Translations under genes and position numbers: made by a program
Part shown: positions 7,244 through 13,768 of the stretch, in pieces
Numbering within the stretch: the stretch's first letter is position 1
Layout: each line of letters opens with the position of its first letter
Assembly (NCBI GenBank): GCA_020852035.1
Contig: JADZBR010000069.1
Location: 1-19,106 of the forward strand
Source: Caulobacteraceae bacterium
Lineage (GTDB): Bacteria; Pseudomonadota; Alphaproteobacteria; Caulobacterales; Caulobacteraceae
DNA: 19,106 nucleotides
Reading direction: 5' to 3'
Notes under the pieces: model-generated
Database searches by the model: none
What the model was told of the DNA's origin: nothing
Seen by the model: only the letters and a program-made list of their open reading frames with translations

Positions 7244-8041
7244 ATGCTGAAACACCGCGTCATCCCCTGCCTCGACGTGAAGGACGGGCGCGTGGTGAAG
7301 GGCGTGCAGTTCGTCAGCCTGCGCGACGCGGGCGATCCGGTGGAGCAGGCCCGGGCCTATGACGCCGCCGGCGCCGACGAGCTGATGTTCCTCGACATCA
7401 CCGCCAGCCACGAGGGCCGCGGCGCGATCCTCGACGTGATCGCCCGGACGGCCGACGTCTGCGTCATGCCGCTGGGCGTCGGCGGCGGCATCCGAAAGGT
7501 CGAGGACGCCCGCCGCCTGCTGCGCGCCGGGGCCGACAAGATCAGCGTCAACACCGCCGCCGTCGAGAACCGCGACCTGATCAGCGCCTGCGCCGACGCC
7601 TTCGGCAGCCAGGCCACCGTGGTCGCCATCGACGCCAAGCACGGCCCGGCCCGCGCCGGGAGCGGCGGGCGCAACGACGGCTGGCAGGTGTTCACCTACG
7701 GCGGGCGCACCGCCACCGGCATCGACGTGGTGGAATACGCCCAGGAAGCGGTCGAGCGCGGGGCGGGCGAGATCCTGCTGACCTCGATGGATCGCGACGG
7801 GGCCAAGACCGGCTACGACCTCGACCTGCTGAAGCTGGTTTCCAGCGCCGTGACCGTACCGGTGATCGCCTCCGGCGGGGCGGGGACGACGCGGCACCTG
7901 GTCGAGGGCGTGCGCGACGGCGGGGCGGACGCGGTGCTGGCCGCCTCGATCTTCCACTTCGGCGAGATCAGCATCGCCGAGGCCAAGCGGGCGATGGCCG
8001 CCGCCGGCCTGCCGGTGCGGCTGACGGAGGCGGCGGCATGA
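7244..8041 (+). CDS. hisF: Imidazole glycerol phosphate synthase, cyclase subunit
   Basis: Barrel enzyme that condenses PRFAR with ammonia channelled from HisH to give imidazole-glycerol phosphate and AICAR. The 265-residue length is slightly above the usual ~253. Catalytic aspartates are D11 (CLDVKDG) and D130 (VAIDAKHG). The phosphate sites are GVGGGIR (78-84) and, near the end, IASGGAG and LAASIFHFGE. The ATG at 7244 gives the canonical MLKHRVIPCLDV start. Its only upstream purine run (GGGG, 7230-7233) sits within the repeat arm. It overlaps hisE by 4 nt (ATGA). Confidence 0.97.
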   Translation: MLKHRVIPCLDVKDGRVVKGVQFVSLRDAGDPVEQARAYDAAGADELMFLDITASHEGRGAILDVIARTADVCVMPLGVGGGIRKVEDARRLLRAGADKISVNTAAVENRDLISACADAFGSQATVVAIDAKHGPARAGSGGRNDGWQVFTYGGRTATGIDVVEYAQEAVERGAGEILLTSMDRDGAKTGYDLDLLKLVSSAVTVPVIASGGAGTTRHLVEGVRDGGADAVLAASIFHFGEISIAEAKRAMAAAGLPVRLTEAAA

Positions 8042-8388
8042 ACGAGTTTTCGCAAGTCCTGGCGCGGCTGGCCGCGACCATCGAGGCGCGCCGGGGCGCG
8101 GACGCGGGGACATCCTACACCGCCCAGCTGCTCGCCGATCCGGCGCGGGCCGCCAAGAAGCTCGGCGAGGAGGCGGTGGAGACGGTCATCGCCGCCGCCC
8201 AGGGCGACAAGGCGGCCCTGGCGTCCGAGAGCGCCGATCTGGTCTATCACTGGCTGGTGCTGCTGGCGGCCAGCGGCGTGACGCTGGACGAGGTGGCGGC
8301 TGTGCTGGCCAAGCGCGAAGGGCGGTCGGGGCTCGAGGAGAAGGCATCTCGCGGGCTGCCTTCCCCCGATACGGGGGAAGTGGCCTGA
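8038..8388 (+). CDS. hisE: Phosphoribosyl-ATP pyrophosphatase
   Basis: Second step of histidine synthesis, hydrolysing phosphoribosyl-ATP to phosphoribosyl-AMP. The 116-residue MazG-like alpha-helical protein carries the metal-binding pattern KKLGEEAVETV (E44, E45, E48) and SESADLVYH (E64, D67). The conserved family end, SGLEEKASR, finishes at residue 105. The last nine residues, PSPDTGEVA, and the TGA are encoded inside the palindromic repeat beginning at 8359. So the repeat has replaced the original end of the gene. No hisI follows: the next gene is on the other strand. hisI, hisG and hisD must be elsewhere. Confidence 0.95.
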   Translation: MNEFSQVLARLAATIEARRGADAGTSYTAQLLADPARAAKKLGEEAVETVIAAAQGDKAALASESADLVYHWLVLLAASGVTLDEVAAVLAKREGRSGLEEKASRGLPSPDTGEVA

Positions 8389-8501
8389 AGCGGGCGCAGC
8401 CCGATGAAGGTCGATGGGGGAGGTGGATTGCAGTCCACCTACTTCCCCCATCGACCCTCGGCTGCGCCTTCGGGCCACTTCCCCCGTTCCGGGGGAAGGT
8501 T
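8359..8501. repeat. Nested palindromic intergenic repeat, copy B
   Basis: This 143-bp copy has the same plan as the element at 669-810. It has terminal hairpins of CCTTCCCCC type, the same 13-bp central stem (8409-8421/8444-8456), a different 5-bp side hairpin (8391-8395/8399-8403) and a different 6-bp apical hairpin (8422-8427/8434-8439). It spans the hisE 3' end and stops 8 bp before the smr stop codon, so it may act as a two-way terminator between convergent genes. Confidence 0.9.
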
Positions 8502-8509
8502 CTAGCGCC

Positions 8510-8992
8510 TCACCGTTTCGGCCGCCGCTTCAGCGCCACGTAGAGCGCCCCGTCGCCGCCATGCTTGGCGTGCGCCTCGGAGACGCCGGCGACCACCTCG
8601 CGCAGGCCCGGCTCGCCGAGCCATTCCGGCGTCCGCTTGCGCAGCACCCCGTCGCCCATCACGCCCTTGCAGGTGATCACCAGCACCGAGCGCTCGCCCT
8701 CGGCCCACTTGCGGTTGACGAACTCGGCGAGCTCGGCGCGGGCCTTGGCCTGGTCGAGGCCGTGCAGGTCGAGCCGCGCCTCCAGCGCCGCCGGGTCACG
8801 GGTGATGCGACGCTTGCGGCCGGGCTCAATCCCCTCGAGCGGCCCCTTCGGCGCATCGGGCCTGGCGAGGTTCGCATCCGGCTTCGGCGGCGGCAGGGCC
8901 AGCCCCGGCGCCGGCTCGTGCGCCAGCGGCCGCACGGTGGCCGCGACATGGCCCCAGAGCCGCCGCTCGTCGTCCGAGACGCGGCGGCTCAT
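8510..8992 (-). CDS. Smr-domain protein (MutS2 C-terminal-like)
   Basis: A 160-residue stand-alone Smr domain protein; related domains have nicking or RNA endonuclease activity. I use the ATG at 8992 (MSRRVSDDERRLWGHV), which overlaps the mltA stop by 4 nt; a longer frame to 9025 would enter mltA. The N-terminal third is Pro-rich and probably flexible (residues 20-60). The Smr core starts with LDLHGLD (74-80), and the second signature reads VITCKGV (105-111), where the family usually has TGKG. It ends in a basic tail. It is the last gene of a timA-mltA-smr leftward operon. Confidence 0.9.
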   Translation of the reverse strand: MSRRVSDDERRLWGHVAATVRPLAHEPAPGLALPPPKPDANLARPDAPKGPLEGIEPGRKRRITRDPAALEARLDLHGLDQAKARAELAEFVNRKWAEGERSVLVITCKGVMGDGVLRKRTPEWLGEPGLREVVAGVSEAHAKHGGDGALYVALKRRPKR

Positions 8993-10137
8993 CGCCCGTC
9001 CGGGCCGACCGGGACCAGCCGCCACATGCGCAGGTCATGGCGCACCCGCCCGGCTTCGATCCCGGCGGCCTCGCCGTGGCCGATGTAGAGGTCCGCGCGC
9101 ACCTGGCCCTTGATCGCCCCGCCGGTGTCCAGCGCCATCACGAACCGGCGATAGCGCGGGAAAGCGCCGGAAAGCGCCGGCGCGTCGGCGTCGATCCAGA
9201 AGGCCCCGCCGTAGCGGTGCCAGGCCGGGTCCACGGCGATGCCGCGGCCGGCGGGCAGCGGCACATTGGCGGCGCCGGCGGGTTCGCGCCCGTCGTCGTC
9301 CTGCATGCGGAAGAAGACGTAGCGCGGGTTCATCCGCATGATCCGGTCCGCCTCCGCCCCGCGGTGCGCGGCGAGCCAGCGGCGGATGGCCTCGCCGGAC
9401 GTATTGTTGTCGGCCAGCAGGCCCTCCTCGCGCATCGGGCGGGCGATGCCGACGAAGGTCAGGCCGTTGGTGGCCGCGACCACCGCCCGCAGGCGTCTTC
9501 CATCGGGCAGCACCAGCACGCCGGAGCCCTGGATCTGCAGGAAAAACAGGTCCTCCGGCCGCATCCAGGCGAGCGGCTGGACCTCCTCGCGCGCCTCGAT
9601 TTCGGCGCGGTCGGGATAGGGCGCATAGCCGTCGCCGGCGCGGACGGCGGCCACCTTGGCGCTTCCCGCGGCGCCGATCAGCGCCGGGTCGACCATCTCC
9701 AGGTCCGGCGGCCGGGGCCGCACCGGGGCGGAGAACTCGGCGTTGCTGGAGAACCGCGCCTGGTATTCCGGCGAGAAATAAGCGGTGAGCAGGCCCTCGC
9801 CGCCCACCCGCTGGGCGCGGAAGCGCGATTCCAGGAAGACGCGGGCGGTCTCGTCCGAGGGGCGGCCGAGCCGGCGGGCCAGGTCGCAGGCCTGCGCCAT
9901 GTCCGGCGAGCGGTCGACGCCGCAGCCCTGCACGAAGGCGTCGAAGGCGGCGCGGTGGTCCTCCTCGCGCCAGCCGGGCAGCTGGTCGAGGCGCATCAGC
10001 TCGGCGGGGGGCGGGCGAGGCGGCGCGGGCCGGGTCGGCGGCGGACGGTGGCGCGGCGGCTGGGGGCGTTCGCGCGGGGTCGAGGCGCAGGCGGCGAGAA
10101 GGATCAGCGCCGCGAAGGCCGGCCAGAGCGCCCGCAA
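8989..10137 (-). CDS. mltA: Membrane-bound lytic murein transglycosylase A, lipoprotein
   Basis: Cleaves peptidoglycan glycan strands with formation of 1,6-anhydro-muramic acid; expected at the inner face of the outer membrane. The 382-residue protein starts with a lipoprotein signal, hydrophobic residues 4-16 and a LAAC lipobox with C17. A Pro/Arg-rich linker (about 22-46) follows, then the MltA beta-barrel domain and a C-terminal 3D domain containing ALDTGGAIKG (335-344; acidic D337, and D349 in RADLY). The start is TTG at 10137, 6 nt after the timA stop; an in-frame stop lies just upstream, and the next Met (residue 48) would remove the signal. Translation coupling with timA is likely. Confidence 0.93.
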   Translation of the reverse strand: MRALWPAFAALILLAACASTPRERPQPPRHRPPPTRPAPPRPPPAELMRLDQLPGWREEDHRAAFDAFVQGCGVDRSPDMAQACDLARRLGRPSDETARVFLESRFRAQRVGGEGLLTAYFSPEYQARFSSNAEFSAPVRPRPPDLEMVDPALIGAAGSAKVAAVRAGDGYAPYPDRAEIEAREEVQPLAWMRPEDLFFLQIQGSGVLVLPDGRRLRAVVAATNGLTFVGIARPMREEGLLADNNTSGEAIRRWLAAHRGAEADRIMRMNPRYVFFRMQDDDGREPAGAANVPLPAGRGIAVDPAWHRYGGAFWIDADAPALSGAFPRYRRFVMALDTGGAIKGQVRADLYIGHGEAAGIEAGRVRHDLRMWRLVPVGPDGR

Positions 10138-10143
10138 GGCCCT

Positions 10144-10761
10144 TTAAGCCTCTGCGGCGTCGACGCGCACCAGGGTCCAGTTCGGATCCCGGCTCTTCAC
10201 ATTGCGCTCGAAGGTCCAGAGCTCGGCGGTGCGGCGGTCGTCCACCGCCTCGCCCTCGGGCCCCTTGGAGCGGCTGCGGAACTCGGCGAGGAAGCGCACC
10301 ACGACGCTCGCAGTATCGCCGCGCATGTCGGCGCTTTCGAGGTCGGCGCGCGGCTGATGCAGGAACTCCACGGTCTCGGAGCGGTCCTCGGCCTCACGCT
10401 GGGCGATGGCCTGTTCGAACCCGTCCAGCACCTGCGGCGCCAGGAGGTTCTTCAGGGTGTCGCGATCCCCCGCGGCGAAGGCGCGCACCACCATCTCATA
10501 GGCGCCCCGCGCGCCGGAGAGGAACTTGCCGACCTCGAAGCTCGGGTCCCTGGCGCGCACGGCGGCGACGCCGGTCAGGCCCTCGGCGGGATCCACGAGG
10601 ATCTCGGGCGCGAGCGCATCCACCTGCCGGTCGCGCTGCACGCTGATCGGCGCCGGGTTGTCCTCCGGCTGTCGGCCCACGCGCCGGCCCAGCACCGAGT
10701 AGAGCTGGAACAGCACCACCGCGGCCAGGCCGCCGAAAATGATCAGTTCGAGGATCTGCAA
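10144..10761 (-). CDS. timA: Tim44-domain inner-membrane protein (TimA-like)
   Basis: A 205-residue homologue of the mitochondrial import protein Tim44; the Caulobacter homologue has been called TimA. Residues 4-20 form one transmembrane helix right at the N-terminus, then a QLYSVLGRRVG boundary and a charged linker. The Tim44 fold runs from about residue 75 (FEVGKFLSGARGAYEMVVRAFAAGD) to the end (WTLVRVDA). The start is inferred as TTG at 10761, giving MQILELIIFGG, which matches how these proteins begin. The frame is open upstream into secB, but that part is antisense to secB. It heads the leftward timA-mltA-smr operon and diverges from secB. Confidence 0.87.
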   Translation of the reverse strand: MQILELIIFGGLAAVVLFQLYSVLGRRVGRQPEDNPAPISVQRDRQVDALAPEILVDPAEGLTGVAAVRARDPSFEVGKFLSGARGAYEMVVRAFAAGDRDTLKNLLAPQVLDGFEQAIAQREAEDRSETVEFLHQPRADLESADMRGDTASVVVRFLAEFRSRSKGPEGEAVDDRRTAELWTFERNVKSRDPNWTLVRVDAAEA

Positions 10762-10831
10762 CGCACTCGCCCGAGGAAGACACCGGTTTGGTTCAATATA
10801 GGCCGGAACAACGCCCACGTCAGGGGCGACG

Positions 10832-10860
10832 TTGCACGCGCCGTTCCCGAGTGCTAGCCA
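10832..10860 (+). promoter_or_regulatory. Candidate secB promoter
   Basis: TTGCAC (10832-10837), a 17-bp spacer and TAGCCA (10855-10860). The -10 overlaps GCTA, a core element of Caulobacter housekeeping promoters, 14 bp downstream of a TTG-type -35. It would start transcription about 30 nt before the secB ATG. It lies in the 136-bp gap shared with the divergent timA gene. Motif match only. Confidence 0.35.
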
Positions 10861-10897
10861 CCCGGCCCTTGGGTAGCACGCAAAGACTGAAGACCTG

Positions 10898-11392
10898 ATG
10901 AGCGACATCGATCCGGCGGGCCAGCCGCAGAACGGCAACGGCGAGGACGCCCAGCCCCCCGGCATCCGCGTGCTGGCGCAGTTCGTGCGCGACTTCTCCT
11001 TCGAGAACCCCCGCGCGCCGGAGAGCCTGCGCGGCGGCCTGGAACAACCGCAGATCGACATGGGCGTGGAGATGAACGCCCGCGGCCGTGAGGACGGCCT
11101 CTTCGAGGTGGACCTGAAGCTCTCGGCCCGGGCGGTGCGCGACAACGAGACGGTGTTCCATGTCGAGCTGCTCTACGGCGGCCTGTTCGCCATCGAGGGC
11201 GTCGCGTCCGAGGATCTGGAGCCGGTGCTGCTGATCGAGTGCCCGCGCTTCCTCTTCCCCTATGCGCGGCGGATGATCTCGGACGTCACCACCGAAGGTG
11301 GCTTCCCGCCGTTCCTGCTCGACCCGATCGACTTCGCGGGCGTCTACGCCTCGCGCAAGGCGCAGGTCGAGGGCCAGATCGGCACGGCCTGA
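10898..11392 (+). CDS. secB: Protein-export chaperone SecB
   Basis: Homotetrameric cytoplasmic chaperone that keeps preproteins unfolded and delivers them to SecA. The 164-residue length is normal for alphaproteobacteria. IRVLAQFVRDFSFENP (23-38) is the conserved first strand. It continues through the acidic FEVDLKLSA, the FHVELLYGG strand, the ECPRFLFPYAR segment and the GFPPFLLDPIDFAG block near the end, all characteristic of SecB. The first ~22 residues are polar, Gly/Asn-rich and probably disordered. ATG at 10898. It is monocistronic, converging on dnaQ across a repeat-filled gap. Confidence 0.97.
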   Translation: MSDIDPAGQPQNGNGEDAQPPGIRVLAQFVRDFSFENPRAPESLRGGLEQPQIDMGVEMNARGREDGLFEVDLKLSARAVRDNETVFHVELLYGGLFAIEGVASEDLEPVLLIECPRFLFPYARRMISDVTTEGGFPPFLLDPIDFAGVYASRKAQVEGQIGTA

Positions 11393-11410
11393 GGGCGCCG
11401 GCGCGGCCGC

Positions 11411-11575
11411 GGGTCCTTCGAGGAGCTTTGCGCGCTCCTCAGGGGCTGACCGACAATTCGCTGAGCGGCCGTGCGTCCTTCGAGACACCGGCTTCGCGGG
11501 CCCTCAGGATGACTAAAGCAGCAAAGAGTTCGTCATGGTGAGGAGCGGCCCGCAGGGACGCGTCTCGAACCACGC
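11411..11575. repeat. Composite inverted repeat between secB and dnaQ
   Basis: The 189-bp gap between convergent secB and dnaQ holds an inverted pair, about 11473-11513 against 11532-11575. The conserved pieces are TTCGAGAC / GTCTCGAA, GCGGGCC / GGCCCGC and CTCAGGATGAC / GTCATGGTGAG. A partial third unit at 11411-11442 forms a 7-bp hairpin (GAGGAGC, 11420-11426 / GCTCCTC, 11434-11440). This is of the GTCCTTCGAGAC class of repeats seen between genes in many alphaproteobacteria (general knowledge). It probably ends transcription from both sides. Confidence 0.75.
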
Positions 11576-11581
11576 AGGGCC

Positions 11582-12292
11582 TCAGAGCCCGAACTTCTCC
11601 CAGAACGTCTCCTCGCCCACCTGCTCGCGCATGAAGGCGGCGTGGCGGGCGCGTTCCTCGTCGGTGGAGCGCAGCGGCAAGGGGCGGGGCCGCGCGCCAT
11701 AGGCGCCCTGGCGGGCAGCCGAAACGGCGACAGTCAGCGCGGCGGGCGTCAGGTCGAGCGCCCGTTCGCGACCGCCGGAGAGCTGCAGATAGACCTCGGC
11801 CAGAAGGCGGGTATCGATCAGCGCGCCGTGCTTCTCGCGGTCCGCCAGCGAGATCTTGAAGCGCTTACAGAGCGCGTCCAGCGAGTTGTACATGCCCGGA
11901 AACTTCGCCTGGGCGAGCTTCAGGGTGTCGATCCAGCGCGCTTCGGCCAGCTCCGCCCGCTGGCAGAGCATCAGCTCGTGGTTGATGAAGCCGCGGTCGA
12001 AGGGGGCGTTGTGGGCGATCAGCGGGGAGTCCTGCACGAACTCCAGGAACTCCTCGACGATCTCGCGGTCGGCGAAGCGCGGCTTGCCCGTGAGGAAGGC
12101 GCGGCTGATGCCGTGAACGCGCTCGGCGTCCACGTCGATGTCGCGCTCGGGATCGATGTAGCGGTGGAAGTGGCGGCCGGTGGGGACGAAGTCCTCCACC
12201 TCGATGCAGGCGATCTCGATGATCCGGTGGCCCGAACGCGGGTCGAGCCCGGTCGTCTCCGTATCTAGGACAATCTCCCGCCGCATCGCCAT
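11582..12292 (-). CDS. dnaQ: DNA polymerase III epsilon subunit (3'-5' proofreading exonuclease)
   Basis: DEDD-family exonuclease that proofreads for the replicative polymerase. The 236-residue protein has Exo I in VLDTETTGL (D10, E12), Exo II in LIAHNAPFDRGF (D99) and Exo III in HGALIDTRLLAEV (H155, D160), so all four metal ligands and the catalytic His are present. The C-terminal third (about 180-236) is the polymerase-alpha-binding tail, ending EETFWEKFGL. The start is ATG 12292 (MAMRREIV), one nt after the coaE stop; a second ATG two codons later is equally possible. Last gene of the ppsR-maf-aroE-coaE-dnaQ operon, transcribed away from the presumed origin. Confidence 0.95.
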   Translation of the reverse strand: MAMRREIVLDTETTGLDPRSGHRIIEIACIEVEDFVPTGRHFHRYIDPERDIDVDAERVHGISRAFLTGKPRFADREIVEEFLEFVQDSPLIAHNAPFDRGFINHELMLCQRAELAEARWIDTLKLAQAKFPGMYNSLDALCKRFKISLADREKHGALIDTRLLAEVYLQLSGGRERALDLTPAALTVAVSAARQGAYGARPRPLPLRSTDEERARHAAFMREQVGEETFWEKFGL

Positions 12293-12293
12293 T

Positions 12294-12929
12294 TCATTGG
12301 CCCGGTTCGGGCGCGGTCTCAACCCCGCGAGGGTGCGGCCCGTGGGCGCGAAGGTCGGCGATGATCGCCCGCACCTGCGCGCGGGCGTGGTCGAGCCCGT
12401 GCTGGGTGTCGACCACATAGTGGGCGCGGGCGCGCTTTTCCTCGTCGGCCATCTGGCGGGCGAGGATGGCGTCGAGCTTGGCCTCGGTCATGTCCTCGCG
12501 GGCGAGCACGCGGGCGCGTTGCACCTGCGCCGGCGCGCTGGCCACCACCACGGCGTCCATGTTGCGCTCGCCGCCGGTCTCGAACAACAGCGGGATGTCC
12601 AGCACCACCATGTCCGCGCCGGATTCGGTGGCGGCCGCGAAGAAGGCCGCGCGGCCGGCGCCCAGCAGCGGATGGACGATCCGGTTCAGCCGGTCGAGCG
12701 CGGCCGCATCGCCGACCACCCGCGCCGAGAGCGTCGGCCGGTGCACCGCCCCGTCCCGCACCACGCCGGGGAACGCCTCGCCCAGCGGCGACACCGCCGC
12801 GCCCCCCTCGGCGTAGATCCGGTGCACCTCGGCATCGGCGTCGTAGACCGGCACGCCCTCCTCGGCGAACATCGCCGCGGTGGTCGACTTGCCCATGCCG
12901 ATGGAGCCGGTGAGGCCGATGGTGATCAC
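12294..12929 (-). CDS. coaE: Dephospho-CoA kinase
   Basis: Last step of coenzyme A synthesis, phosphorylating the 3'-hydroxyl of dephospho-CoA with ATP. 211 residues. The P-loop GSIGMGKST lies at residues 8-16, followed by VPVYDADAEVHRIY, the conserved substrate-binding Asp region, and VVLDIPLLFETG in the core. The start is GTG at 12929, overlapping the aroE stop by 4 nt (GTGA). It begins at the canonical first strand (ITIGLTG), so nothing is missing. It sits one nt from dnaQ. Confidence 0.96.
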   Translation of the reverse strand: MITIGLTGSIGMGKSTTAAMFAEEGVPVYDADAEVHRIYAEGGAAVSPLGEAFPGVVRDGAVHRPTLSARVVGDAAALDRLNRIVHPLLGAGRAAFFAAATESGADMVVLDIPLLFETGGERNMDAVVVASAPAQVQRARVLAREDMTEAKLDAILARQMADEEKRARAHYVVDTQHGLDHARAQVRAIIADLRAHGPHPRGVETAPEPGQ

Positions 12930-13768
12930 TTGCGCGCCTCCAGTTCCGTGAGCACCAGCGCCCGCACGTCGAGGTCCGGCGGCGGCGCGCCGTAGAAGGC
13001 GGTAAAGGCGTCCCTGGCCTGGCCGATCAGCATCGCCAGGCCATCGACGATCCGCTGGCCCCGCGCCTCGGCGGCGGCGAGGAAGGGCGTCTTCAGCGGC
13101 GTATAGACCATGTCCATGAACACCGCCGAGGCCGGCGCGGCGTCGAACGTCCCGGCCGGGCCGTCGCCGGAGAGGCCCGCCGATGTCGCGTTGATCACGG
13201 CGATCGCGTCGGCGTAGGCGGCCGGTCCGTCCACGGCGGCGGTGACGCCCAGGGTCGCGGCCAGGGCTTCGGCTTTCGACACCGTGCGGTTGATGATGCG
13301 GACCTCTGGCGCGCCCGCCTCGCGCAGGGCCGCCGCCGCGCCGCGGGCCGCGCCGCCGGCGCCCAGGATCACCACCGGTCCGGCGGCCGGGTCGAATCCT
13401 GGCGCCTGTTCGGCCAAGGCGGCCAGCAGGCCCGCGCCGTCGGTGTTGTCGGCGCGGATCGTTCCCTCCGGCTCGAAGACGAGGACATTGGCGGCCCCCG
13501 CCGCGCTGGCGCGGGGCGAGGCGGCGTCGGCCAGGGCCAGGGCGTCCTCCTTGAACGGCACGGTCACATTGATCCCGCGCACCGCTCCGCCACGCAGGCC
13601 CTCGGCGAAGGCGGCGAAGCGCCCGGCCGGCGGGCTGAAGGCCACATAGACCCCGTCGATCCCGGCCGCCGCCAGCCAGGCGTTGTGGATCAGCGGGCTC
13701 AGCGAATGGCGCACGGGCGCGCCGGCGACCCCGGCGACGACGGTGGCGCCCGACACCGCGCGGCTCAT
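12926..13768 (-). CDS. aroE: Shikimate dehydrogenase (NADP+)
   Basis: Fourth step of the shikimate pathway, reducing 3-dehydroshikimate. 280 residues. The shikimate-binding SLSPLIHN (22-29), the catalytic K73 in NVTVPFKED and D110 in DNTDG are all present. The Rossmann nucleotide loop is GAGGAAR (136-142), and the NRT at 160-162 is the usual 2'-phosphate-binding segment, indicating NADP preference. The ATG at 13768 overlaps the maf stop (ATGA) and its own stop overlaps the coaE GTG. Ala and Gly are very frequent, in line with the local base composition. Confidence 0.97.
   Translation of the reverse strand: MSRAVSGATVVAGVAGAPVRHSLSPLIHNAWLAAAGIDGVYVAFSPPAGRFAAFAEGLRGGAVRGINVTVPFKEDALALADAASPRASAAGAANVLVFEPEGTIRADNTDGAGLLAALAEQAPGFDPAAGPVVILGAGGAARGAAAALREAGAPEVRIINRTVSKAEALAATLGVTAAVDGPAAYADAIAVINATSAGLSGDGPAGTFDAAPASAVFMDMVYTPLKTPFLAAAEARGQRIVDGLAMLIGQARDAFTAFYGAPPPDLDVRALVLTELEARK

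Noticed and set aside
8247..8438. Small proteins encoded by the palindromic repeats
   Set aside because: They read through hairpin arms and give Pro/Ser-rich peptides; no conservation or ribosome site supports them.
9037..10857. 606-codon plus-strand open frame across smr-mltA-timA
   Set aside because: It is antisense to three recognised genes, with His/Gly/Arg-rich composition typical of a shadow frame in GC-rich DNA.
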